Source of the DNA: Glossina fuscipes | Taxonomy: Eukaryota; Arthropoda; Insecta; Diptera; Glossinidae | Length of the DNA: 64,000 nt | Direction: 5' to 3' | NCBI RefSeq assembly: GCF_014805625.2 | Contig: NW_023998517.1 | Span: 2,076,192-2,140,191 of the forward strand | Part shown: positions 39,289 through 52,720 of the stretch, piece by piece | How positions within the stretch are numbered: the stretch's first letter is position 1 | How the letters are laid out: every line of letters begins with the position of its first letter | Translations under genes and position numbers: made by a program | The notes under the pieces: generated by a model | Database searches by the model: none | What the model saw: only the letters and a program-made list of their open reading frames with translations | Told to the model about the DNA's origin: nothing

Positions 39289-42200
39289 TACTTATGTATA
39301 CATATGTATGTGTTTCAATGAATGGACTCTCCCTCAAACACTCGATTTTATATATATGTAGAGACAATCGAAGGGAGCGACGTATGCAAATAATGTTTGT
39401 TCTATCGTTTATATTACTTCGCAGCGAAACCTTCTAACTTTTCTGTTTCCCTGATGCCTCAATGTGAATTTCGGTATAAATTGTATGTAGGTTTTTGCAT
39501 TTCTTTTGATTGGTGGGAATATTTCACACATGACATTCTACATTCAAACATACATACATACCAAGGCCATACATATCCCCTTTCACTTCATTACTTATAT
39601 GCTTCCTGCCTATGTTCGCATAAAAAAACAAAACTTTTATTGAGTATTGTTTTCTATATTTTTCTATTTTTACTTACTTGAGTTAACGTTTCCATTTTTC
39701 GCAAGGCAAAAAAGGCAATAAACGACGCAAGCATTCCATATATCATACTCCTTATTATTGCGTTCCAAATAAACAACTTCCCTAAGCGACCATCCACGCT
39801 TTCACTCCACTATTACTACAATGACAATCTCTTCAATGTAGAAAAAGTCTAAACGTGTGTTAGATATTTCAGATAGTTCGGGCTTTAAGATGGGAACGCT
39901 TCTGTCGCCCATAAGGGACAAAAGATACTGCCGGAGTAACCGAATAGATAAGAACCCTGCTTACGAAGTCAGTGTTCTGATCTGATCAGTGTTCAAATCT
40001 CAGGTAAGGTAGAGTTTCCTTTGCCTGTATATTGAGTGCTCTGTCGGTAAACGGATAACACTTGTCGATAGTCAAAAAAAAAAAGAAAACCGCCAAGCTT
40101 TGCCTCGAATAGTCCAAATTTTAGAATGGATATGCGGTAATGTTCGACTTAAAAACACTTGCAAGATTCTTGTTTTCGCATGCATTCGATTTAGAGGTGC
40201 TTCTCTTTCATTTCATTTCACTTAGAAAAAGTTGTTGCTGAGATTATTTAGCGACACAAATGCTTTGGCTTTAAGAGAAAATGCCAAAAAAGCGACCGTA
40301 ATTTGGTCGCCAAGCTTTTTAGGAACGACATAAAGCGTAACTTTGAGTCCAGGGTGCAACCTAACTAACTGTTCGTATTGTTACGAAAGCATAGAGTATT
40401 GCCAAGGCTAACTACCATCCACTACCGTAAGGTGTGTTAAAACGATGATTTACGATTACCTAAGTAAAGCCTATTGAAGCTACCGGACGTAAATCTGCTG
40501 AAAATGGTGAAAGAGTGTTACTCGAGCAGAACAATTTGCTTCTTACGCTCAGCGGCATATAATTTTCGAGATTTAAGGCACCTTTTGTCTCTGCAGAGCC
40601 CAAAGATAATTTTTCTCCAATGACTTATTAAAATTTTACAAAATATTTGCAAGCGTTTAAATATCATTTGGTAAACGCTAGCACGTTTAGAATTTATGAT
40701 CGCATATTAATTGGATTTCTTTTTTATTTTGCCGGCGCATTTATTTGATGTTTTAAATTAATTTTGTTTCCTTCTTTTCCTCACAAGGCAACTTGCTTTC
40801 CTTGTTACCTAAACTTGTCTTTTTAATGAGATATCTCGTAAAATTTTAATGAACCCCCAGGCAAAAACTAATATGACAAACGGCAGTTGTGCCGACATAC
40901 AATTTGATGTGATTCAGTGATTCATCCCTCTAATCACTAATAACTGCGATTGAATGGAGTAAACGATGCCATCATATGCTTTATAACATCGAAGTAGATA
41001 TTATTTGTCACAAAATGGCGTCATCGCAAGCACAATACGTTCCCATTAAGGCGTGTAAAAGACACTTAATGGCAGACAACATCCCTTGCAGATGAAAAAA
41101 AAAAGCGTGAAATTAACGAGTAACCATTTTTACCCTTTCCTCCACCATTCAGTTTTTGTCATGCCAAAGGAAGGCTTGTGTTTTGTCGCAGCACCACCAG
41201 TGCGCTTTTAACCGATGGAATACCATTTTGGCTCAGTTCGCCTAAATGTAAAAAATTCGAAATATTTAACTTTAATCAAGTTGAAAGAAAGCAGAAGAAG
41301 GAATATGGGCGTGACCTATTCTCACATCCCCTACGATGAACAGAAACCGAAAAGTATCTAAAAGGAAAAAGAAATCGACGAATGACATTGTGATGCTAGT
41401 CCGTATCCGAACTGTCTATGTATGCAAATGGATACTTCTCAACGGATTGGGGCAAAACGTTGAGGTGATGGGTATATGAAATTCGGTTTAAACGTAAATA
41501 GTGTTTTCACTCGCTAATCTTATGCAATATAGAGCTTTGTTTTTATTTCGTAGGAAAAAAAACAAAAATTACTTCATAGTTGATGAATACGTGTTGTATA
41601 GTTGAAGCACGCTGTCTGATAATCTCTTACAAGCGTCGTTATATTCGTCGTAACTTGTAAAGCCTTTCACGTTTGAAATTCTCTTAAATTTTTCATATTG
41701 AAAACATTGTTTTTTGCTCAGTTTATTCATCAATTGCTAGGAAGTGAGAAGAATTACTCGACTGGAGGCAACTAATTCCATGTACATAAGCTGTTTACAT
41801 ATAATGAATGGATCGTCATTCATTTGGACGCTTGCTTGGTGGGCGGAATTTTCTTGCTCGAAATAAAATCAAAACTTTTCAGTTAGCGGTAAATTGATGC
41901 GAATTTTGTTTTATAATAAAAATATGAAAAATTCCCCAAAAAAAAAAACATACATCGGACGCTTTATGGATTTACCAAAATATTGGTTTTTAGTCGTTCG
42001 AATTGTAAATTTATTCATCATTCACATTGAAACCAATGCATACATATCGAAAAAACTATCGCTACTTTTAAGATCCGGATGCCTTTTTGTATAACTAAGT
42101 TATAAACTAATTAAAATTTATTTTAATTAATTTAATTAATATCAACGCAAATGATGATATATGTTTTCTAAATAACTTTGTTACTTCCATCACAGACACA

Positions 42201-42504
42201 TCTCACAAAAAGTAATAATAATAAATATACAGATATATATATATATAAGAAAATTTTACAATAGTTAAGATTACTTAGAATTAATTTAAAAAGAATACGA
42301 AAAGCGAGTTGCGCTTTAAATTGCTTATGCCATCATACATATGCATTTATCCTGCCAAACATGAATGACGACGACAATGACGATGACAATAATATATGAT
42401 GATCAGTACTTTTGAGCCCTTGCATTGGTATAATGCTATCTATGCAAGCAAAAAAAATTAATTTTTTTTTTTTCTGATTGATTGTTTAATTAATTCATTT
42501 AAAA
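39289..42504. other. Non-coding, no gene recognised
   Basis: No gene supported. A possible scrap of family 1 tail occurs near 41,455-41,490 ('gaggtgatgggtatatgaaa'). (AT)n lies near 42,233-42,246. Confidence 0.5.
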
Positions 42505-42813
42505 CTAGAAGCCAACTGCTTTCTCCATTATGTACCACGGTAGAAAGACACTCACTGCAACCGCCGCTATACAAGTGGCACATAACGCTACTGTCGATGA
42601 TATGTTACCGATTGATAAGCTATTCTCGTGATGAACATAATCTTCGTGCGGATGTTTTTCAAATTCAAGTACTTCGACATCAAAACGAAAACGTATCCTT
42701 GAACGGGGCGACTCTTTACGCCAAATTAATAGACCAGACGATTCGCGACGCTCCAAACTCCACTTGGGATCATGGATAGCACTAGTTACTTCCATTTCTT
42801 TTTCTCTATACAT
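42505..42813 (-). CDS. Small tail-anchored-type protein with PP1-docking-like motif, unknown function
   Basis: A single-exon 102-residue frame ending in TAG, with an in-frame TAA two codons upstream of the first ATG, so the start lies within this exon (Met1 or Met7). Composition is protein-like and unlike the surrounding AT-rich DNA. Residues 1-36 are charged. Residues 39-42 are RIRF, fitting the [R/K][V/I]xF protein phosphatase 1 docking pattern, followed by DVEVLEFEKHPHEDY. Residues about 72-95 (STVALCATCIAAVAVSVFLP) form one hydrophobic segment close to the C-terminus, suggesting a tail-anchored membrane protein facing the cytosol. I do not recognise the family. PP1 binding is inference from the motif. 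Confidence 0.65.
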   Translation of the reverse strand: MYREKEMEVTSAIHDPKWSLERRESSGLLIWRKESPRSRIRFRFDVEVLEFEKHPHEDYVHHENSLSIGNISSTVALCATCIAAVAVSVFLPWYIMEKAVGF

Positions 42814-45800
42814 TATTTAGATGCTCTTGCAAAATAATTATAAATTTTTCTGAAAGAGAGGGGAAAGAGAAACAGAAAGAACTGACTGATTAAGTGAAAT
42901 CGAAATGTTTCCAATAACAATATGCTGAGGTGAATTTCAATTTTCGTTTAATCTTCTCCTTAGAGGTGTTTTTGAAATGTATGTGTGTATGTAAGAAAGA
43001 AGAAAGTATTATTAATGCTTTTTAAGGGACGATCACATCCATTACGGCAGATTCGAGATTATTTTAATTAGCTTCTTTTATCAGTCTGTCTGTCTGTATT
43101 TGAAAACTGTCAATATACGTACGTTCACCGAAAATCTGTTTAACTACGGAAAATTTCATCCAATGTGTTAACGGCCAAGTAAAACGAAGCCGTTGAACTT
43201 CCTCGGACATTAGGCTGCAAATGTCGTTAAATAAAAAACACTCTCGGACATAGCGAAGATAATAGTTTTAGTTTAGCAAAACATTCGTTCTTTCACACAA
43301 TACATCTTTTCAAAATACATACACATTTTTTGTATACATTACTCGAGGAAGACGGATCATAAAATGTTCTTGATAAAAGTAAAGAAAACGAGTTTCAGAT
43401 ATTGATTGATGATAAGTTAATATGCAAGCCTTAAATTTTGGGCATAAAACTTCCCGCTCACACTTTTCCATATATGCATAACATTTCAGTTTCATTTCAC
43501 TTGGCAGCAATTCCACTCACTTTATCTATTTGGCGCTACTCTTTCCAGTTAAATCTGTAGGCGCAAGTGGTATCTTTCCAAATTCATTTTATAGTTTCTT
43601 AGCAAAAAGCAACTAAGATAAACGGTAAGGCAAATAGTTGGCTAATTCAAGTTCCAATTCCTAATCAATTATAATTGACGGGAGAAAACATCGAGGCGAA
43701 CTTGGTCTGGTTTTATAAAGAAAGTTTAAGGTAAACCACTCTAAACCACTGACTCCCTGTCCGCGAGCTAAAGTGATCCTAATCTTAATTTTTAGTAGTC
43801 AACTATTTTTTATGTTTAGTGTCATTGTACACACTACCGGTTATTCACTTTATAGATAGGTCGGTCGGTCTCTTTAAAAAAAGATTTATTGTAAAACGAT
43901 ATCTATCTACAAAATCTATTTAATTTTGTGTTCAATTAAATGAAACTCGCTTTAAAACTAACCAATAATACAATGTTAACTGAACATTTTAATCGAAATT
44001 TGCTTAAATAAATAAATAAAGTAATCAGCGTTAATAATAATTAAATGTCTTATCAATCATAAAGTCATAAAGAAAGAAAAAACATTATAAAAATAAAGTG
44101 TTCAGCTGATGTCTATATTTATATATATAGAATGAAAAATAGCAAACGTTTACAAATCCTTTGTGGTAAAATTCTGAACTGAAATCAATATCATCTCAAG
44201 CATTTTATTCATAACATTGACATATAAACAAACCGTGTCGAATTTCATTTTATATGCCATTGGCGTGATGGGTAAAGAAAGAGTTTCAATGGAGACAGGT
44301 AAAGCCACAGACAAACAGACCGTAATAAGCCATAAGCCGTATGCCATAAGCCGTAAACTATAGTTCATAGCTTATTTACATTCAACGAAACCCAAATCAA
44401 TTTCAAGTACACTGAACTTTATAACACGTGAACTTGTATTTAGTGAAAAAAACCGCATATCAACTCGTTCGCTGTTACAACAGAGACACTCTTATGTGTT
44501 GGCAAAACAAACTGGATCAATAAACACCCTATCGAAGTCGAAATGCATGAATAATTGCATTTTGTCACGGATAACTTTATTAGAAAGCTTATTTTGTTTT
44601 TTTTTTTTTTCTTCTTCATCTTCTTCGTCTCCTTCTTCAGTGTGCCTTAGTGAAATATGAGTTCCGCAATACCGTACTTTTTCAATGATTTGTAAACGAA
44701 CATACAATTCGTATAAAATTCGCACTCATTCTCCTTTGCAAAATGCAAAAATTGCAAAATATCGCTTCAACTTAATGCATTCGCTAGTCTATGTAGTACC
44801 AGTACTTAGTAATAGCAATAACAACAATAAGCGAAAAATGAATGCAATAAATAAATGCAAACAACTGCAAATATATTAATGAATGTTTTTGTGCATACAA
44901 GGGGGTAATAACTGAACTTTGAACTTTTTCAAAATTCCACACACACATATATACATATTTATTACAATTTATTGTTAGAGAGTAGCTGTATGTGCTGCAT
45001 CGAATACTTGGAATGAAAAGTCAATAAAACGTAATTAAATTTTTTTATATTAAATCTGATAACTCAATATGATAATGATTTTACATTCAATTAGCAAAAA
45101 GCAATAACCAAACAAAAGAATCGAATCAGTTTTTTAATGTGTTACATACATACATACATACACATTCATTGCACCGTCGAAAGTTCATCTATCGGTTTTA
45201 ATTAATTGACATTGAATGGAGAAGAAAACCTTTCGGTCTACTTCAGCTCAAGGGGCTCGGACTAATCGAAAGCTTCACGGGCGTGAGCAATAACCTTCAG
45301 TTGCACAGAAAAGTGTTTTTAAGTCTAAATGCAATAACAAAATGAAATTTCAAAACATATCAATCGTGGCTTATATTATGGTGTGATCTGCTATATAGAT
45401 TGTAATCTACTCATTGTCTTCTTCTTGGAGTTTATCTATGATAACAATTGACTGCAGTGTCCCTGTCAATCTACGCAATCTTGGAAAGCGAGTAATCTTT
45501 GTAGTAATTTTGGTAAATAACAGTAAATGAGTTTTATACCCATACACATCGTCCGACCCATTTGCCCCCATTTTAATATAAATACAAACCATATGCTAAT
45601 TGCAGGACAGAGAGAGAGAAAGTAGAAAAAAACTTGGAACATTAATTAATTCATTCGCTTAAGTGCGTCAATACATTAATTGCAATTTACTAAAGCAAAG
45701 CTTAAGTGAAAGGTTAAATTTTTCTTGCGATGAAATCGCATTTTGTGTTAACTTCACGATTATCGGATTTATTATTTATGATTCTATATAGTCCTACTAA

Positions 45801-48244
45801 ATATTTGCAGCAATATTTCAAGCAGACGTCTGCAACAATCTCAAAGTAAATTTTGTTTCTCAAGCCTTTAAATGAACTCCGCCGGCACTTACCGATTGAT
45901 TAGATGAAGCCGAAGCTCAATATTGATCTACCAATAGTTTCGAGAGAGTTTGGTAACTTGGTGTTGTAAGCAAGCTTGATTTTGGCTCCAAGTCCACTTT
46001 CTATTCACTCGTAAAGTTAAGATCTAATGCATCCAGGTCGGAGGATGTAACGGACATATTCATGTGCCGTTCTAAAGGTAGTTAGCCCGACAATTTTGGA
46101 AAAGTTTCTCTTTTCATCCACCAAACCCTCTATGAACGGTTACCCTCGAGAACTATAGATGGACGATGGAAGCTTTCTTACCGTACGGTCTGTTGCTTTG
46201 TCCTGAGCTATTATGCACCCTGACCTACCCACGTCCTCCTTTCGTTCGGCCCATAATATTGTGTGGGAAACCCCGAAATTGGATTTTTGGGATTCCCTAA
46301 GTAAAATATTTATAGTAAATTTACCCTTTGTATTGCGGTGAAGCTCTTCGTTCACCTTTCAACTTTCTTATAACCAGGCCATGGACAATCAATATTCGAG
46401 TCCTAAAGCGATTTCGAATGGAAATTTTAATGTATTTTTATTCGCAATCTCGCATTAGTGATAGGTGCAATGCGAAGTTTGACGTATGCATTAATAAAGA
46501 GCATAAAGTGGAAATGGTCGACTAATGGTAGGCGCTGTCACCGAAGGTATTCTACGTTTCGTCTCAGATTTTATTACTTTCTAGTGTTAATCTTAAAGGC
46601 AATAAGAAGTGACTTTGCAAAAATATTTTTACCGGCACATCATACTCTACTCAATCTTATATCAAAGCGAGTAAACGAGTAAAGAAAAGCTCATCCTCTC
46701 GAAATTCTGGTGCAATTAAAAAGTTACTCTGATTGTTGGAAATTTTTAGCTTTCTACCTAGTCGGACAACGCTAACATTCCACAGGAGTCATAGTCCCGC
46801 CCATTTAACCCAATTCATTATGAGAAGCAGCTGTTCTTCTTAGTCAATGAAACGCAGATAACACCAATGGAGATAAGACAAACATATATATATATATATA
46901 TTATATATATGCATTATATTTATTTCTCAATACCCATACTAATGAAAATGAACATAAAAAGTATAAAAAGTATTTCAGTTGTTAGCAACATATTCATGCT
47001 ATTTTATGAAAGGAAAAACATGAGATATTTTTATATATATAAAAATAAATATATATATATTTATTTATTTATATTTATTTATTTAATTTTTTTCAATTTC
47101 CTGAATCGTAAATTAATTCAAAACAATTGATCCCATTCTTTCAAAAACGCGATAATCTATACACCTTGTTGAGAAAACCACAATACTAAAATAAATTTCT
47201 CATTACGGTTTGCGTATTATGTCCAAGGTTTTGTTTATGTTAATGCACCTGGAATTGTTTAATGAATTTTTGAATATTTTTTTTTTTGTAAATTTACATA
47301 GGAAAAGAAAGCCATTTTTTGAACTCCACTTTTATATAAACGCTCTTGCAATGCAACGAGCCTTTCTATTGCCGAAAGGTCACAATTTATGCCTTAATAA
47401 GATTCAGTAAACTTTTTACACATATACATACTAGTAACTTTGTTAAATACTAATTATATTAATCGATTTTTCTAGATCCATGTAGGTCTTGATGTGGCAG
47501 CAGAAAAAATATGTATACTTGCCATATTAAATGGAGTGATGTAGAATATCTAAAAGCCGTCTTTGCCCGACTATGAGGTTTTAACTTGTTTTCAATTATT
47601 TTCTCCTGTTTCCTGATAAAGTAATCGATCTATTTATGAAGACTGTTAAGAAATATATTAAAGCAGTGTAAATGTGTTTGTGAGCATAAATCAAATGTTT
47701 TTCTAGAATATTGTTAATCACTATTGGAAAATTTGCAATAGGTTAAGCATAACTACACTGCGTCGACGCTCTTATCAGTAATTACTTAGGATTTACCCAA
47801 ACCAAGTTGATGACCAAATTTTTTTTTTTGGTTTTTTCTGTTTCTTTATTCTTCACTTCTTTCCACCAAATTCCCTTAAAAATGACAATCGTCCGCCTTT
47901 CCATAACGAAAGCTACGTAAATTTGAAGGCACAAAATGTGTTCATACAACCGTTTATTCAATGATGAAGTTTAGCTGACTCTAATTAAAAACATTTTAGA
48001 TATAAAAACTTTCAACGGATTATTTGCATGTGATCACATTTTGAAATAAAGGTCTGCAGTATTGAAACATGAACGCGCAAATCAAGTTTTTACCTTAGCA
48101 TCTGCCTATTTTTATTAAGAAGAACAAGCGGTCGAAAGATGTGTTTGGTTAAAATAACTAAAGACCTCATGAAAAGAGATTAGGCCTTGACATCTCTCTT
48201 TAATAGTTTTCAAGAAGAAGCAAAACATTAAATTCTTTTCTTTC
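42814..48244. other. AT-rich non-coding, no gene recognised
   Basis: No gene supported. Contains (TA)n near 46,885-46,912, (ACAT)n near 45,147-45,162, and a short 'cataagccgta' duplication near 44,330-44,356. The frame at 46,140-46,355 (minus) was not recognised. Confidence 0.5.
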
Positions 48245-48724
48245 TTATACCCTTCAATGAATAATTATTTTGTCCAAACTTTTGCAACGTCCAGAAGGAA
48301 GCTTCGCAATCTCCGCAAAGTATATATATATATATTTGTGATCAGCACCAAATTCTGAATCGATTTAAGTATGTGCGTCTATCCGTCGGTCCATCTGTCT
48401 AATGTCTGTTGTCAATATTATTTTGCAAACATCAAATTTGGTAAAAAAAATTGAAAGTTCTTGCACGGTGCTTGATATTGAAAATGGGCCATGTCGGTCG
48501 AAAGACGTGCATTAAGTATCACGTAAACTGAAAACACTGTGTATTTCAAAAAGGAATAAAAAGTTAGACACAAGCTACAGCAAACAAATCTGCGAAAATG
48601 ATGATGCTGGGATACCTTAAAACTTAACCACGCCTACCCAATGTTATAACGTATCGACATTTAAGATTTTTCTTTCAATACCTTTATAACGGGAAGAAGT
48701 AAGCTTCAAAAACCCCATAACGTA
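48245..48724 (+). repeat. Dispersed repeat family 1, 5' half (host of the foldback insertion)
   Basis: Runs from 'atacccttcaatgaataatt' and 'acttttgcaacgtccagaag' to 'gcttcaaaaaccccataacg', then is interrupted by the foldback element. The 3' half resumes at 53,185. The last nine bases (48,716-48,724) are the left target duplication. Confidence 0.85.
48716..48724 (+). other. Left target-site duplication, CATAACGTA
   Basis: Nine bases identical to 53,185-53,193. Other family 1 copies have a single uninterrupted stretch at this point ('aaaaatcccatgcatgtaaa' near 38,975-38,994), which confirms it as an insertion site. Confidence 0.9.
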
Positions 48725-49025
48725 AAGGGTGCGAAGATAAATTCGAATTTAACTAGTAAAGACACCTACCATTTCTGTTAACATACCTCTGTTAACGACT
48801 TAACAGATCTCATGTTAAATAATTACAATTGAGATATAGTTGGTTTGAAAGCCTAATCCGTCCATATTAAAAAAAAGAAAATATTTTTGTGGGCATTTCA
48901 TGAATCAATATAAAACTACCTTTCAAGCAAACTTAACAAATTCAAATTCAGCTTATGGAAACTATTTTTAACGGTATTTGAAATTTGGTATGTTAGCGAA
49001 AACTGCATATGAAAAAACACCCAAA

Positions 49026-51822
49026 TTTGACACTCTGATGCGGCTAAACTAGAAAATGTCGCCTATATTCACATATATCACGTGAATCTCTATGAAAATA
49101 CCTATCGAGTAGGCAAAAAAAATTCACCCTTTGCTTTCAGGAACTATTTTTGCCGATTTCTTGAAATTTGCTATGTTACCATAACATAGCTATGAGAGAA
49201 CACCCAANNNNNNNNNNATTTTTGCCGATTTCTTGAAATTTGCTATGTTACCATAACATAGCTACGGGAGAACACCCAAATTTGACACACTGGTGCGGCC
49301 AAACTAGAAAATGTCGCCTATATTCACCTATATCACGTAAATCTATATAAAAATACCTATCAATTAAGCAAAAAAAATTCACACTTTGCTTTCAGGAACT
49401 ATTTTTGCCAATTTTTTGAAATTTGCTATGTTACCATAACATAGCTATGAGAGAACACCCAAATTTGACACTCTGATGCGGCCAAACTAGAAAATGCCGC
49501 CTATATTCACCTACATCACGTGAATCTCTATGAAAATACCTATCAATTAAGCAAAAAAAATTCACACTTTGCTTTCAGGAATTATTTTTGCCAATTTTTT
49601 GAAATTTGCTATGTTACCATAACATAGCTATGAGAGAACACCCAAATTTGACACTCTGATGCGGCCAAACTAGAAAATGCCGCCTATATTCACCTACATC
49701 ACGTGAATCTCTATGAAAATACCTATCAATTAAGCAAAAAAAATTCACACTTTGCTTTCAGGAATTATTTTTGCCAATTTTTTGAAATTTGCTATGTTAC
49801 CATAACATAGCTATGAGAGAACACCCAAATTTGACACTCTGATGCGGCCAAACTAGAAAATGCCGCCTATATTCACCTACATCACGTGAATCTCTATGAA
49901 AATACCTATCAATTAAGCAAAAAAAATTCACACTTTGCTTTCAGGAATTATTTTTGCCAATTTTTTGAAATTTGCTATGTTACCATAACATAGCTATGAG
50001 AGAACACCCAAATTTGACACTCTGATGCGGCCAAACTAGAAAATGCCGCCTATATTCACCTACATCACGTGAATCTCTATGAAAATACCTATCAATTAAG
50101 CAAAAAAAATTCACACTTTGCTTTCAGGAATTATTTTTGCCAATTTTTTGAAATTTGCTATGTTACCATAACATAGCTATGAGAGAACACCCAAATTTGA
50201 CACTCTGATGCGGCCAAACTAGAAAATGCCGCCTATATTCACCTACATCACGTGAATCTCTATGAAAATACCTATCAATTAAGCAAAAAAAATTCACACT
50301 TTGCTTTCAGGAATTATTTTTGCCAATTTTTTGAAATTTGCTATGTTACCATAACATAGCTATGAGAGAACACCCAAATTTGACACTCTGATGCGGCCAA
50401 ACTAGAAAATGCCGCCTATATTCACCTACATCACGTGAATCTCTATGAAAATACCTATCAATTAAGCAAAAAAAATTCACACTTTGCTTTCAGGAATTAT
50501 TTTTGCCAATTTTTTGAAATTTGCTATGTTACCATAACATAGCTATGAGAGAACACCCAAATTTGACACTCTGATGCGGCCAAACTAGAAAATGCCGCCT
50601 ATATTCACCTACATCACGTGAATCTCTATGAAAATACCTATCAATTAAGCAAAAAAAATTCACACTTTGCTTTCAGGAATTATTTTTGCCAATTTTTTGA
50701 AATTTGCTATGTTACCATAACATAGCTATGAGAGAACACCCAAATTTGACACTCTGATGCGGCCAAACTAGAAAATGCCGCCTATATTCACCTACATCAC
50801 GTGAATCTCTATGAAAATACCTATCAATTAAGCAAAAAAAATTCACACTTTGCTTTCAGGAATTATTTTTGCCAATTTTTTGAAATTTGCTATGTTACCA
50901 TAACATAGCTATGAGAGAACACCCAAATTTGACACTCTGATGCGGCCAAACTAGAAAATGCCGCCTATATTCACCTACATCACGTGAATCTCTATGAAAA
51001 TACCTATCAATTAAGCAAAAAAAATTCACACTTTGCTTTCAGGAATTATTTTTGCCAATTTTTTGAAATTTGCTATGTTACCATAACATAGCTATGAGAG
51101 AACACCCAAATTTGACACTCTGATGCGGCCAAACTAGAAAATGCCGCCTATATTCACCTACATCACGTGAATCTCTATGAAAATACCTATCAATTAAGCA
51201 AAAAAAATTCACACTTTGCTTTCAGGAATTATTTTTGCCAATTTTTTGAAATTTGCTATGTTACCATAACATAGCTATGAGAGAACACCCAAATTTGACA
51301 CTCTGATGCGGCCAAACTAGAAAATGCCGCCTATATTCACCTACATCACGTGAATCTCTATGAAAATACCTATCAATTAAGCAAAAAAAATTCACACTTT
51401 GCTTTCAGGAATTATTTTTGCCAATTTTTTGAAATTTGCTATGTTACCATAACATAGCTATGAGAGAACACCCAAATTTGACACTCTGATGCGGCCAAAC
51501 TAGAAAATGCCGCCTATATTCACCTACATCACGTGAATCTCTATGAAAATACCTATCAATTAAGCAAAAAAAATTCACACTTTGCTTTCAGGAATTATTT
51601 TTGCCAATTTTTTGAAATTTGCTATGTTACCATAACATAGCTATGAGAGAACACCCAAATTTGACACTCTGGTGCGGCCAAACTAGAAAATGCCGCCTAT
51701 ATTCACCTATATCACGTGAATCTATATAAAAACGCCTGTCCAATGAGCAAAAAAATTCAAACTTTTCTTTCGGGAACTGTTTTGAACGATCTTTTGAAAT
51801 TTGATATGTTAGCGAAAAATGG
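49026..51822 (+). repeat. 183-bp tandem array, at least 14 complete units
   Basis: The anchor 'tttgacactctgatgcggc' occurs at 49,026, then (after the gap) at 49,281, 49,464, 49,647, 49,830 and every 183 bp to 51,660. Units between about 49,464 and 51,660 look identical to the base, while the first and last units differ at several positions. Each unit contains the hairpin GCTATGTTA-CCA-TAACATAGC and the palindrome TCACGTGA. The inner homogeneity points to recent expansion by unequal exchange or replication slippage. Confidence 0.95.
49208..49217. other. Assembly gap (10 N) inside the tandem array
   Basis: Ten N. Both flanks carry the same unit segment ('tttttgccgatttcttgaaa'), so the gap hides an unknown number of units or is an unmerged overlap. 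Confidence 0.98.
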
Positions 51823-52720
51823 CAAAATGTGGTATAGTATAATGTATTTTGTACTAGAAATCATTGTACTACAGTACAAAATTTTTGTACTACAGTATAG
51901 TGTAGTTTGTACTGAAAATCATTGTACTACAGTATAGTGTATTTTGTACTAGAAATCATTGTATTACTGTACAAAATTTTTGTACTACAGTATAGAGCAT
52001 TTTGTATTGAAAATCATTGTACTACAGTATAGTGTATTTTGTACTAGAAATCATTGTACTACAGTACAAAATTTTTGTACAACAGTATTGTGTATTTTGT
52101 ACTGAAAATCATTGTACTAAATTTTTGTGCTACAATATAGAGTATTTTGTACTACAGTACAGTGTATTTTGTACTGAAAACAATTGTACTATAGTACAAA
52201 ATTTTTGTGCTACAATATAGAGTATTTTGTACTGAAAATAATTGTACTACAGTATAGTGTATATTGTACTGAAAATCATTGTACTATAGTACAAAATTTT
52301 TGTACTACAGTATAGTGTATTTTGTACTGAAAATCATTGTACTACAGTATAGTGTATTTTGTACTAGAAATCATTGTACTATAGTACAAAATTTTTGTAC
52401 TACAGTATAGTGTATTTTGTACTGAAAATCATCGTACTACAGTATAGTGTATTTTGTACTAGAAATCATTGTACTACAGTATAGTGTATTTTGTACAGAA
52501 AATCAATACAGTGTAGTGTATTTTGTACTAGAAAACATTGTATAGTGAACTTTTGTACTACAGTATACTGCATTTTTTACTAGAATATATTGTACTATAG
52601 TATTGCGTATTTTATACTACTAGGGGTATTTCGTACTAGAATAGATTGTACTACAGTATAGCTTTTTTTGTCCTAGAATATAGTGCATTTTGCTAGTACT
52701 ATACTTTACTATACTCACAA
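51823..52720. repeat. Foldback loop: GTAC-rich palindromic minisatellite
   Basis: About 900 bp built from variants of two modules: about 37 bp ('cattgtactacagtatag' + 'tgtattttgtacta..aaat') and about 58 bp that adds 'gtacaaaatttttgtac', which is itself nearly a perfect palindrome. Divergence increases towards 52,500-52,720. Short frames here (such as repeated ..VLEIIVLQY..) are repeat translations, not genes. Confidence 0.9.

Larger units (their letters stand above)
48725..51822 (+). repeat. Left inverted arm of the foldback element (expanded)
   Basis: The outer 365 bp pair with the right arm. The inner end (51,690-51,822) pairs with 52,721-52,860. Everything between is the extra tandem array, so the element is strongly asymmetric. 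Confidence 0.88.

Noticed and set aside
49026..51842. Regular spaced repeats resembling a CRISPR array at first glance
   Set aside because: Units are 183 bp with no unique spacers. It is eukaryotic tandem DNA inside an inverted-repeat element.
51716..52220. Open frames with repeating VLEIIVLQY-type peptides
   Set aside because: They are translations of the foldback element's minisatellite. The periodic peptide mirrors the DNA repeat.
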